Below, one piece after another: positions 1 to 6,544 of a stretch of 12,629 nucleotides of DNA. Where the stretch lies: positions 1 to 12,629 of the forward strand of contig DAOWCC010000049.1 in the NCBI GenBank assembly GCA_030639665.1, written 5' to 3'. Each line of letters opens with the position of its first letter. Within the stretch, counting starts at the first letter, position 1. The stretch is from Elusimicrobiota bacterium (lineage in GTDB: Bacteria; Elusimicrobiota; Elusimicrobia; Elusimicrobiales; UBA9959). The notes below the pieces were generated by a model that saw nothing but the letters and a program-made list of their open reading frames with translations, ran no database searches and had not been told where the DNA came from. Position numbers and translations under genes: made by a program.

Positions 1-909
1 AAAATTATTAAAAAAGTAAAACCTCTTTTTGAGCGCAATCCCGCTCCGGCTTCCGTTTGGTTTGTTCTTATCGCGCTTTGGATTGTAGGTTTATTTGCCG
101 TTAAAAGCCATGTTAAATTATTGGGTGATCCCATTATACCGCCCGCTCCCAAAGATGTGCCGCCTGACTTTTTCTTTCCATTTTTGGTTAACAGATTCGT
201 TACGATGAAGGATGTGTTTTATAATATCATTACCCGCCAAAAACAGAATTTAACGGCTTTTTTCCCCATGGGACATGAATTTTATTTTGCTTTCGCGTTT
301 TACGGCGTATTGTTTATGCATATCGCGTGGTCCATGACGGCGCTTATGAGTTCATCTTCGGCTTTTATCAATGTGTTTTTACAATTGCCGTTCGGCGGCT
401 TTTTCGCGGCATTTCCGGAAATCTTTTTCTTAGTTCCATTGTTTATGGGCATATACGCGTATTTTAATGAAAAACAAAGGCTATGTTTGAATGACAGTTT
501 GGGCAATATGATTTTGGAAATGAAGCGGGAGGAAGTTTATGGCCGGCTTCGCGACGGCAAAGGAAAAGAGGTGGCTACGCTTGTGAATCAAGGAAGCTTT
601 TTTAAGCGGAAATGGTCTTTTGTTGATACTGATGACCAGATTGTTTTCACAATTAAAGATGAGCATCCCGAAGTATTTATAATGCGAAAGTTTTTCGGAC
701 AATTGGGCGGACAATTGCGTTCGCGTTATGTGATTTATGCCGATGATAGGCTGGCGGGATTTGTTTTTCTTGATCCCACTTCGGCGGATAGATTTCAAAT
801 ACATTGGGATTATGCCTTTTCAAGGCTTGCTCATCCCGCTCAAATACTGATGAGCGTATTATATATTTTGTCCAAAGAAAGGGATCCTTCATATCCGTCA
901 ATTTTTTAA
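1..909 (+). CDS. Membrane protein with possible tubby/LURP-one-like C-terminal domain, 5'-truncated
   Basis: The frame is open from base 1, so the start lies outside the window; the in-frame TTG at 121 is not a convincing start because hydrophobic coding sequence precedes it. 302 codons are visible, ending in TAA. Numbering from the window edge, there are likely membrane segments at about 18-36, 93-115 and 136-156. A soluble region of about 140 residues follows, rich in alternating beta-type patterns (GRLRDGKGKEV, then KRKWSFVDTDDQIVFTIKDE, then RYVIYADDRLAGFVFLD). That pattern of short strands with 'D..G..V' turns resembles the tubby C-terminal / LURP-one / scramblase-like fold; this is an inference from pattern and no specific family is recognised with certainty. 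The function is unknown; it probably sits in the inner membrane. The next gene on the same strand is pfkA, about 100 nt downstream, so co-transcription is possible. Confidence 0.7.
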   Translation, partial: KIIKKVKPLFERNPAPASVWFVLIALWIVGLFAVKSHVKLLGDPIIPPAPKDVPPDFFFPFLVNRFVTMKDVFYNIITRQKQNLTAFFPMGHEFYFAFAFYGVLFMHIAWSMTALMSSSSAFINVFLQLPFGGFFAAFPEIFFLVPLFMGIYAYFNEKQRLCLNDSLGNMILEMKREEVYGRLRDGKGKEVATLVNQGSFFKRKWSFVDTDDQIVFTIKDEHPEVFIMRKFFGQLGGQLRSRYVIYADDRLAGFVFLDPTSADRFQIHWDYAFSRLAHPAQILMSVLYILSKERDPSYPSIF

Positions 910-930
910 TTTTACAATAGGAAATAAACC

Positions 931-1005
931 ATGACCCTACCACCACCTCATAAATTTTTAATTTATATTTTTTTGAAGCCGCTTTGCGGCTTGAGGGGGT
1001 GGTAG
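931..1005 (+). CDS. Possible leader peptide (24 aa) upstream of pfkA
   Basis: ATG at 931 has a good ribosome binding site, AGGAA at 919-923, 7 nt upstream. The frame encodes 24 residues beginning MTLPPPHKFL and ending GLRGW, and stops with TAG at 1003-1005, one base before the GTG of pfkA. The first codons lie in the left arm and the last codons in the right arm of the inverted repeat at 934-1008. A run of three prolines at codons 4-6 is a known type of EF-P-dependent ribosome stall site. A ribosome finishing this frame would open the stem and terminate on top of the pfkA initiation region, so translational coupling or a stall-controlled switch is plausible. It may equally be a chance short frame; there is no homology evidence. 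Confidence 0.35.
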   Translation: MTLPPPHKFLIYIFLKPLCGLRGW

Positions 1006-1008
1006 GGT
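934..1008 (+). promoter_or_regulatory. pfkA leader: long inverted repeat masking Shine-Dalgarno and GTG start
   Basis: ACCCTACCACCACCTCA at 934-950 is complementary to TGAGGGGGTGGTAGGGT at 992-1008 with one A/G mismatch (16 of 17 pairs). The right arm holds the Shine-Dalgarno GAGGGGG (993-999) and the first two bases of the pfkA GTG codon. Inside lies a second perfect hairpin, AAGCCGC (976-982), loop TTT, GCGGCTT (986-992). Neither strand has a T-run after the stem, so this is not an ordinary intrinsic terminator. If formed in the RNA, the outer stem would block pfkA initiation. Confidence 0.55.
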
Positions 1009-2101
1009 GAAAATAGGAATACTTACCGGCGGAGGAGATTGTCCCGGTTTAAACGCCGTAGTCAGAGCGGTTTCAAAATCAGCTTTAAAAAAGGGCTGGG
1101 AAATAATAGGTTTTAGAGATGGTTTCAAAGGCCTGGTTGAAAATAAATTTATAAAACTTAAAGACAGGGATGTTTCCGGTATAATTATAAAAGGCGGCAC
1201 CATTCTCGGCACAAGCAATAAAGCAAATCCCTTTGAATATACTTTGGCTCCTTTCGGCTCTGCGAAGTCTCCCAGGGATATGTCCGCGAAAGCCATTGCC
1301 AATTTCCGTAAAAACAAATTGTCGGCGCTTATCGCGATAGGCGGGGACGGTTCATTGATTTTGGCCGATAAGTTTTATAAAAAAGGGCTCCCGGTTATCG
1401 GCGTGCCCAAAACCATTGATAATGATTTGGCTGCAACCGATATAACATTCGGTTTTGACAGCGCTTTGAGAGTCGCTACCGACGCTATTGATAAATTGCA
1501 TACTACGGCGGAATCTCATCATAGGATATTGATAGTCGAAACCATGGGCCGTTACGCGGGCTGGATTGCTTTGAGAGCGGGGATAGCCGGCGGCGGTGAT
1601 ATAATATTGATTCCGGAAGTTCCCTATAAAGATGAAGATATCGTAAAAGCCGTTAAAGACAGATGTAAACAGGGTAAAAATTTCAGCATAGTGGTTGTCG
1701 CGGAAGGAGCAAAACCCGCCAAAGGAAAAATGACGGTAAAAAAAGTGGTTGAGGGTTCGCCCGAGCCTATAAGATTGGGCGGTGTTTCTTATAAGATAGC
1801 CGAGATGCTGGATAAAGAAGTTCATTTGGAATCCAGAGTTGTGGTTCTGGGCCATCTTCAAAGAGGCGGCAGGCCCACGGCTTTTGATCGCTGGCTTGCG
1901 ACAGGATTTGGAATAAAAGCCGCCGAGATGGTTGAAAATAAAAAATTCGGTCGTATGGCTTCTTTTAAAAAATTTCAATTTACGGATGTTAAAATTAATG
2001 AAGCTGTGAAAAAACTTAAAAGAGTTTCTCCCAATTGCCAAGAAATTAAAATGGCCGTAAATGTGGGAACAAGTTTTGGAAATAGAAAAATTACCGGCTA
2101 A
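1007..2101 (+). CDS. pfkA: 6-phosphofructokinase (ATP- or PPi-dependent)
   Basis: This enzyme phosphorylates fructose 6-phosphate to fructose 1,6-bisphosphate in glycolysis, in the cytoplasm. The 364-residue protein starts with the family N-terminus MKIGILTGGGDCPGLNAV directly at GTG 1007, which fixes the start; the Shine-Dalgarno GAGGGGG is at 993-999. Visible motifs are GGTILGTSN (63-71), the phosphoryl-donor loop GGDGS (112-116), the catalytic PKTIDND (134-140, Asp138 as the proton acceptor) and ETMGRYAGW (178-186). Gly at the second variable position of GGDGS is usual for ATP users, while Lys in PKTIDND is typical of PPi-dependent enzymes and of the actinobacterial-type ATP enzymes. The donor is therefore not settled. 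The start region is folded into an unusual inverted repeat with a possible leader ORF. rlmB follows after 24 nt, probably on the same transcript. Confidence 0.93.
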   Translation: MKIGILTGGGDCPGLNAVVRAVSKSALKKGWEIIGFRDGFKGLVENKFIKLKDRDVSGIIIKGGTILGTSNKANPFEYTLAPFGSAKSPRDMSAKAIANFRKNKLSALIAIGGDGSLILADKFYKKGLPVIGVPKTIDNDLAATDITFGFDSALRVATDAIDKLHTTAESHHRILIVETMGRYAGWIALRAGIAGGGDIILIPEVPYKDEDIVKAVKDRCKQGKNFSIVVVAEGAKPAKGKMTVKKVVEGSPEPIRLGGVSYKIAEMLDKEVHLESRVVVLGHLQRGGRPTAFDRWLATGFGIKAAEMVENKKFGRMASFKKFQFTDVKINEAVKKLKRVSPNCQEIKMAVNVGTSFGNRKITG

Positions 2102-2125
2102 TGCCGAGAGATAAAAGGAAAAAAC

Positions 2126-2860
2126 ATGAAAACGGAATATTTATACGGAGCAAATACTGTCAGTGAAGTTTTGAAATCGGAAAAGAGAATAATTATTAAA
2201 CTGCTGGCTTCAAAGCACAGTCCCGTTGGGAAAGCAAAAATCGTTATAAGCACTGCCAGAAAAAGAGGGATAAAAGTCACTTTTTGCGAGCCTAGGCTTA
2301 TGGATAAAATAGCCAGAGACGGAAATCATCAAGGCGTAATATTGGAAGTGGCGCCTATAAAGCCTATGCCTATGGTTGACGCTTTAGGTTCTTCTAAAAA
2401 TCAAAAAAATCTGATTTGGGCGGCAATAGATGGTATTACCGATCCCATGAATTTGGGTCCGATTATAAGAAGCGCGGCTTGTTTTGGTGTTTCAGCTTTG
2501 ATTCTGCCTGAAAGAAGAACGGTGGGGATTACTCCTATTGTTCAAAAAACCGCTTCGGGAGCGCTTGAAAAAATAAATATAGTCAGAGCGGGTAATTTAA
2601 ATCAGGCAATAATAGATCTTAAGAAAAAAGGTTTTTGGGTTTATGGCGCGGATATGGACGGAACGCCGGCAAGCAAAGCCAAATTCGCTTATCCCGCTTT
2701 GATTGTAATAGGTTCCGAGGGGCAAGGGCTTCATAAACAAACGCGCAAGCATTGTGATGAGATAGTGTCCATTCCGCAGAAAGGCGGAGTTGAGAGTTTA
2801 AACGCTTCGGTTGCCGCCGGTATTATCTTTTATGAGATGACTCAAAAAAGAGGTAAATAA
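2126..2860 (+). CDS. rlmB: 23S rRNA 2'-O-methyltransferase, RlmB/TrmH (SpoU) family
   Basis: A SpoU-class (SPOUT fold) methyltransferase that uses S-adenosylmethionine to methylate a ribose 2'-OH; RlmB acts on G2251 of 23S rRNA, but other RNA targets are possible for this family. The 244-residue length is normal. The N-terminal substrate-binding part opens with YLYGANTVSEVL (5-16) and contains GNHQGVILEV. The three SpoU motifs are present: motif 1 DPMNLGPIIRSA (with the catalytic-site Asn and Arg), motif 2 LIVIGSEGQGL and motif 3 SLNASVAAGIIFYE, which make the SAM knot. The start at ATG 2126 is preceded by AAGGAA (2115-2120). It follows pfkA closely, suggesting one transcript. It is followed by a hairpin with a U-tract at 2926-2970. 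Confidence 0.92.
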   Translation: MKTEYLYGANTVSEVLKSEKRIIIKLLASKHSPVGKAKIVISTARKRGIKVTFCEPRLMDKIARDGNHQGVILEVAPIKPMPMVDALGSSKNQKNLIWAAIDGITDPMNLGPIIRSAACFGVSALILPERRTVGITPIVQKTASGALEKINIVRAGNLNQAIIDLKKKGFWVYGADMDGTPASKAKFAYPALIVIGSEGQGLHKQTRKHCDEIVSIPQKGGVESLNASVAAGIIFYEMTQKRGK

Positions 2861-2888
2861 AGGGAAGGAAATAAAAGAGGTGGTGGGG

Positions 2889-2916
2889 TTGACAAATCCC
2901 ATAAATCTGTTATACT
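2889..2916 (+). promoter_or_regulatory. Strong sigma70-type promoter with extended -10, no gene downstream
   Basis: Perfect -35 TTGACA (2889-2894), 16-bp spacer, and TATACT (2911-2916) preceded by TG at 2908-2909 (extended -10). Expected transcription start is near 2923. The only thing downstream on this strand is the hairpin at 2926-2961; after that the transcript would run antisense into the - strand gene ending at 2986. Confidence 0.6.
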
Positions 2917-2925
2917 TTTTATATA

Positions 2926-2970
2926 GGCGCGGAACACCTATTGCAGGTTAAGTTTCGCGCCTTTTCATTT
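2926..2970 (+). terminator. Hairpin with U-tract; rlmB terminator and/or small hairpin RNA
   Basis: GGCGCGGAA (2926-2934) pairs with TTTCGCGCC (2953-2961), nine pairs including one G-U. The 18-nt loop contains a smaller stem ACCT (2936-2939)/AGGT (2945-2948). TTTT at 2962-2965 and a further T-rich stretch follow on the + strand. It lies between rlmB (+) and the - strand barrel gene, so it can end rlmB transcription. It also begins only about 3 nt after the predicted start from the promoter at 2889-2916, so it may be most of a short RNA. Confidence 0.5.
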
Positions 2971-2985
2971 ATATAGGGGGATGAA

Positions 2986-3579
2986 TTAGAAACCCTTTTT
3001 AATCATTAAAGAAGGAACAAAGTTTGTAGCTGACACCATTGTTCCGTTTATTCCCACAAATTTTTGGATATTGTGAACTTTTAAATTTAGGTTTAACGAT
3101 AAACCGTTTTCAAAATTATAGAGAGCGCCGAAGCCGAAATTTCCGCCGAATTTTCCCGAGAAAGCGCCGGCGTATTTGGCGCCGTTTGCGCCCGTATAGG
3201 CGGCCACCCATCTGTGATAGAGTCCTATGCCGATACTGGCATAGAGATCAATCGCGCCGAAATCTTTAATCTCTTTAAAATAAGGCGCTATATAAAAAAT
3301 TTTCGGTTTGCAATTTTTTTCAATGAAATGCGCGTGCCCGCCTTCATAACCGATATCAACGCCCAGAGCGTAGTTTTCACTTCTGGGTTTTTCTATGCTT
3401 ATGGAAGCTGAAAGGGAAGATTCGTATTGTTCGCCCCAGTCGCCGCCCGCGGGCATGGAATAACCTATTCCGAAGTCTAAATAAGTTTTATGATTTAAAT
3501 CATATAAAGCCGAAGCTCTCGGACATGAAAAGGCCATAAGCGTGATAAACGCGATAAAACTAAAAATAATTTTTTTCAT
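2986..3579 (-). CDS. Secreted outer-membrane beta-barrel-like protein
   Basis: The 197-residue protein begins with a clear Sec signal peptide (MKKIIFSFIAFITLMAF, cleavage probably after SCPRASA at about 24). The mature part is a series of alternating, aromatic- and glycine-rich strands such as YLDFGIGYSMP, YALGVDIGYEGG, IDLYASIGIGLYHRW and GFGALYNFENGLSLNLNLKVH. It ends in Phe, the usual C-terminal residue of barrels inserted by BamA. This fits an eight-stranded OmpA/OmpW-type porin-like barrel; the specific family and ligand are not recognised. The start has an excellent Shine-Dalgarno, AGGAAGG at 3586-3592, 6 nt away. It lies downstream of the mltA homologue on the same strand, with a separate promoter candidate at 3683-3710. 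Confidence 0.75.
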   Translation of the reverse strand: MKKIIFSFIAFITLMAFSCPRASALYDLNHKTYLDFGIGYSMPAGGDWGEQYESSLSASISIEKPRSENYALGVDIGYEGGHAHFIEKNCKPKIFYIAPYFKEIKDFGAIDLYASIGIGLYHRWVAAYTGANGAKYAGAFSGKFGGNFGFGALYNFENGLSLNLNLKVHNIQKFVGINGTMVSATNFVPSLMIKKGF

Positions 3580-3682
3580 TTCAAACCTTCCTAAAAATCA
3601 GTTTTTTTACTTCTGTTGTTTTGTAATCTGCAACCTGAGACTTGTTATCTAAAAAAATATTTACATTTTTTTATATGTGGCA

Positions 3683-3710
3683 ATTATATCAAATAATGTT
3701 TATTTCAAAA
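3683..3710 (-). promoter_or_regulatory. Candidate promoter for the barrel protein gene
   Basis: Read on the - strand: TTTTGA (complement of 3705-3710), 16 bp, TATAAT (complement of 3683-3688) preceded by TGA, giving an extended -10. It overlaps the last codons of the upstream mltA homologue, and transcription would begin near 3675, leaving a leader of about 95 nt. The leader (3580-3675) is AT-rich and shows no other strong structure. The -35 is weak. Confidence 0.45.
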
Positions 3711-4986
3711 CCAATAAATACAATTCGCCTTTGGCTTTCATACTGCTGGCCTCTATCTTGGCTTTATCACCGGCGCCCCAAAATAAATCCACTCTGCCCG
3801 GGCCTCTTATGGCGGAGCCAGTATCCTGAGTTGTCACCATTCTGGTGAAATCTTTAAATTCAGTTATGCCGCCATTTGCGTCCGCGACCGGTTTTTTTGA
3901 TTTTAATATGGCGGTTAGGCCATAAGGAATGGGTTTTGGGTCAACCGCTATTGAACGACCGGGCGTAAGCGCTTTGCCCATTGCGCCATAAGGCTGAGTG
4001 TCTGAGGGGTTAATCTTAAAAAACACATAGCGCGGAGTTAAATTTACAAGCCTTAATTCCCTCTCTTGAGTTTGAGCCGAAAGATAGGCGATAAAACCGC
4101 TGAAATTCATGGCGGGAATTTCTCCGCATTCCATTAAAATTCTTTGAACGCTTTTAAAGGGCCAGCCGTTCGCTCCGTTAAAACCGGCCTTTATAAAATA
4201 GTTTTCTCCAAAACTTAAAATTCCCGAACCTTGTATTTGCAGAAGCATTATCTCGGCGGGATGAGCCGACCAAACTATTTCAAGATTTTGATTATCCAGT
4301 TTTCCGTTTCTAATTTCTTCTCTTGAATAGTGTTTAACGATATTTCCTGTTTCATCAATTCTGCCATAATCAAAATCCACATTCATGGCAGGGGAGGTTT
4401 TTATAAGGTCTTGAGGTTTTAAATGAATGGGATATTTATATTTTTTTGTAGGTTCGGCCGAAACCGGAATTTGCGCTTCATAATAGCCTGTAATGACAAC
4501 GCTGTTTGAGCCGTCATCAGCCACCGAGCGATAGAGTTTGAAATCTTTTTTTAAGATATCGTTTATTTTCGAATTTTTTATATCTCGGGAAAATATTTCC
4601 AATAATTTTTTTGTGGTCGCGCGCATTTGAAGGGAGGTATAATTGTCGCGCCCGATGATTATTTTAAAAGAGTCCTGTTTGGCGGTCCAGTAGGCGAGAT
4701 TGGCTTTAAGCGCGGAAATAAGACCGGCTTTGTCCATGTCATCATCAAAAAAAGGCAGGTTATCCGAATCAATTAAAGAAACATCTTTAAGCCTCACTGT
4801 ATCGTCATAATAAGAATCGAGATTTGTAAAATTTCTGAATTTAGGGCAATTTTCCAAAGGCTCAACAGTTCTTTGTATTGAAGGAATATTGAAACTGTTT
4901 TGACCTGTCATAAACCAGCTTTCTTGGGCGGAAATATGAGAAAGACACAAAAAAATACCCAAGGATGAAATCAGGAAGAGTTTCAT
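3700..4986 (-). CDS. mltA: Membrane-bound lytic murein transglycosylase A (MltA family)
   Basis: This enzyme cleaves the MurNAc-GlcNAc bond of peptidoglycan in the periplasm, forming 1,6-anhydro ends. The 428-residue protein has a signal peptide (about 1-20, SHISA then QES). The Cys in IFLCLS lacks a good lipobox, so secretion by signal peptidase I is more likely than lipidation. The MltA domain shows TGYYE (166-170), the LQIQGSG segment (249-255) and the 3D (double-psi barrel) domain with RSIAVDP (344-350), TTQDTGSAIRGPGRVDLFWG (385-404) and the terminal strand ELYLLVLK. Asp388 and Asp400 match the conserved aspartates, Asp400 corresponding in my alignment to the catalytic Asp308 of E. coli MltA. 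No Shine-Dalgarno precedes the ATG; the promoter lies very close (4995-5022). Confidence 0.92.
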   Translation of the reverse strand: MKLFLISSLGIFLCLSHISAQESWFMTGQNSFNIPSIQRTVEPLENCPKFRNFTNLDSYYDDTVRLKDVSLIDSDNLPFFDDDMDKAGLISALKANLAYWTAKQDSFKIIIGRDNYTSLQMRATTKKLLEIFSRDIKNSKINDILKKDFKLYRSVADDGSNSVVITGYYEAQIPVSAEPTKKYKYPIHLKPQDLIKTSPAMNVDFDYGRIDETGNIVKHYSREEIRNGKLDNQNLEIVWSAHPAEIMLLQIQGSGILSFGENYFIKAGFNGANGWPFKSVQRILMECGEIPAMNFSGFIAYLSAQTQERELRLVNLTPRYVFFKINPSDTQPYGAMGKALTPGRSIAVDPKPIPYGLTAILKSKKPVADANGGITEFKDFTRMVTTQDTGSAIRGPGRVDLFWGAGDKAKIEASSMKAKGELYLLVLK

Positions 4987-4994
4987 TAAAAAAT

Positions 4995-5022
4995 ATTATC
5001 AAAAATATATCGCTAATGCCAA
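4995..5022 (-). promoter_or_regulatory. Candidate mltA promoter giving a nearly leaderless mRNA
   Basis: On the - strand TTGGCA (complement of 5017-5022), 16 bp, GATAAT (complement of 4995-5000). Only 8 nt separate the -10 from the ATG (4984-4986), so the transcript would start on or next to the start codon. This agrees with the absence of a Shine-Dalgarno sequence there. Confidence 0.4.
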
Positions 5023-5047
5023 CTGAAAAACAAGGGTCTTTTGGACC

Positions 5048-5074
5048 TTGACGAAACTTTCAATATCCTATAAT
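5048..5074 (+). promoter_or_regulatory. Promoter of the C11 protease gene
   Basis: TTGACG (5048-5053), 15 bp, TATAAT (5069-5074); TAATAT at 5071-5076 gives a 17-bp spacing alternative. Transcription would start near 5081, too close to ATG 5085 for a ribosome binding site there, which supports ATG 5127 as the true start. A small imperfect inverted repeat, AAGGGTC (5032-5038) with GACCTT (5044-5049), touches the -35 and could be an operator. Confidence 0.5.
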
Positions 5075-5126
5075 ATAGTCGGATATGGCATATAAGAATG
5101 TTGACTTATCGATTGCGGAGGTTATT

Positions 5127-6518
5127 ATGAAACGGATTCTTGCGGCGGGACTGATTTTATTCGCGTTTTCTTTTGGAAATATAAATGTTGAAGGTTTTCA
5201 TGTCAATCTTGAAGATTCCATGCAGGATATTAGCGCGGAGGATTTGGGAGTGCCCGTTATCGCGGAACCGGAGCCTGTTGTCGTAAAGGCCAATTTGCAT
5301 AAAGTGACCAAAAAATGGACGGTAATGGTGTTTATTAACGGAAAGAATAATCTTGAGGGGGCGGGGCTTTTCAATATTAATCAAATGGAGTCCATTGGAT
5401 CAAATAGGCATATGAATGTGGTGGTTGAAACCGGCAGAATGAAAGGTCAAGAGGGTGATACGGATTTAGACGGAGATTGGACGGGGAACAGAAGGCTTTA
5501 TATCAAAAAGGACAGTAATGATGAAAAAATCACTTCTCAGATTGTAATGAAGCAAAAAAATGTTGATATGGGAGACTATAAGAGAATTGCAAATTTTGTT
5601 AAATGGGCCAAAGCCAATTATCCCGCTAAGAGATATATGCTCATAATTTGGAATCACGGCACAGGTTTTTTTGATCCCATTAGGGGTGACAAAGGCGTTC
5701 CGGGCAAGGGCATATCTTTTGATGATGAAACCGGCAATTATGTGAGAACCATGCAAATAGGGAAGATTTTCAAAGAGGCGGGAAAGGTTGATGTTCTCGG
5801 TTTTGATGCTTGTCTTATGCAAATGGCTGAAGTTGCTTTTGAGGTTAAAGATTATGCGGATGTTATAGTCGGTTCGGAAGAAACGGTTCCGGGATTGGGT
5901 TTTCCGTATGATAGAATTCTCAACACAATTAAAGAGAAACCGAGTATATCGGCTGAAGATTTGGGTTCGGATATGGTTGATCATCTAAAAGACTTTTATA
6001 AAGGTTATAAAGACGGAGTAACATTTTCCGCCATAAGAGCTTCCAAACTTGACGAGTTTGCAGAGCGTCTTTCGAGTTTCGTGTCATTGGCCAAAGAAGT
6101 TGATGATAAAAACGCGATTAGAAAAGCGCGAGCAAGAGTTCTCAGATATGATGTTCTCGGAGGTTCCGATCCAAGGAAGAAAATTTCTTTTTCCGGCGAC
6201 ATAAATCATTTTATTAAAATCATGTTAAGTAATGTCAGGAAACGGGAAGATAAAGCTCAATCTCTTAAAGATGAGATGAGAGCGCTTAGGAAATTTATTG
6301 CCAAAGATCTTATGATAAATGTTCAATCCGAGGGAAAAGAGAGAACCAGCCGTTTATTAAAGGACTCCGGCGGTATAGCCGTTTATTTTCCTCCCGTTGA
6401 AAAGAGCATATCTCAGAAAAACATTGAGGGTGTGTTTGAGAATAAATATCAGGATTTTTATTTTAACAAGGTGAGCGGCTGGTATGATTTTGTGACTTAT
6501 ATGTATGATGTGAAATAA
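5127..6518 (+). CDS. Secreted clostripain-family cysteine protease (peptidase C11)
   Basis: The chosen start, ATG 5127, has GGAGG at 5117-5121 and opens directly with a signal peptide (MKRILAAGLILFAFSF); the in-frame ATG at 5085 would prepend 14 residues and sits at the predicted transcription start. The product is then 463 residues. Counting from the chosen start, the C11 caspase-like core shows KWTVMVFINGKNNLE (63-77), GDWTGNRR (115-122), the catalytic His in IIWNHGTG (His177) and the catalytic Cys in LGFDACLMQMAE (Cys229), followed by VGSEETVPGLGFPYD. Clostripain homologues cut after basic residues, mostly Arg, often after self-processing; that specificity is family knowledge, not shown here. 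It is probably exported to the periplasm or outside. It has its own promoter and a strong terminator, so it is likely monocistronic. Confidence 0.9.
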   Translation: MKRILAAGLILFAFSFGNINVEGFHVNLEDSMQDISAEDLGVPVIAEPEPVVVKANLHKVTKKWTVMVFINGKNNLEGAGLFNINQMESIGSNRHMNVVVETGRMKGQEGDTDLDGDWTGNRRLYIKKDSNDEKITSQIVMKQKNVDMGDYKRIANFVKWAKANYPAKRYMLIIWNHGTGFFDPIRGDKGVPGKGISFDDETGNYVRTMQIGKIFKEAGKVDVLGFDACLMQMAEVAFEVKDYADVIVGSEETVPGLGFPYDRILNTIKEKPSISAEDLGSDMVDHLKDFYKGYKDGVTFSAIRASKLDEFAERLSSFVSLAKEVDDKNAIRKARARVLRYDVLGGSDPRKKISFSGDINHFIKIMLSNVRKREDKAQSLKDEMRALRKFIAKDLMINVQSEGKERTSRLLKDSGGIAVYFPPVEKSISQKNIEGVFENKYQDFYFNKVSGWYDFVTYMYDVK

Positions 6519-6544
6519 TAGCGAATATCCCGAATAAATAACAT

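Noticed and set aside
976..992. Inner hairpin before pfkA as an intrinsic terminator
   Set aside because: No T-run follows on either strand; on the + strand it is followed by GAGGGGG, the pfkA ribosome binding site.
2918..2977. Hairpin plus flanking direct repeats as a miniature transposable element
   Set aside because: The direct repeats do not abut the inverted repeats symmetrically (extra TTTTCA on one side, and GG shared with the stem on the other), and no second copy was seen in the window.
3039..3411. + strand frames at 3039-3269 and 3214-3411
   Set aside because: They lie antisense inside the barrel protein gene, lack ribosome binding sites and show no protein-like pattern.
3642..3848. 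+ strand 68-codon frame
   Set aside because: It overlaps the end of mltA in antisense, and its composition reflects the opposite strand.
5085..5126. Upstream ATG 5085 as the C11 protease start
   Set aside because: It lies about 4 nt after the predicted transcription start without a ribosome binding site, and it would put 14 polar residues before the signal peptide; ATG 5127 has GGAGG 5 nt upstream.
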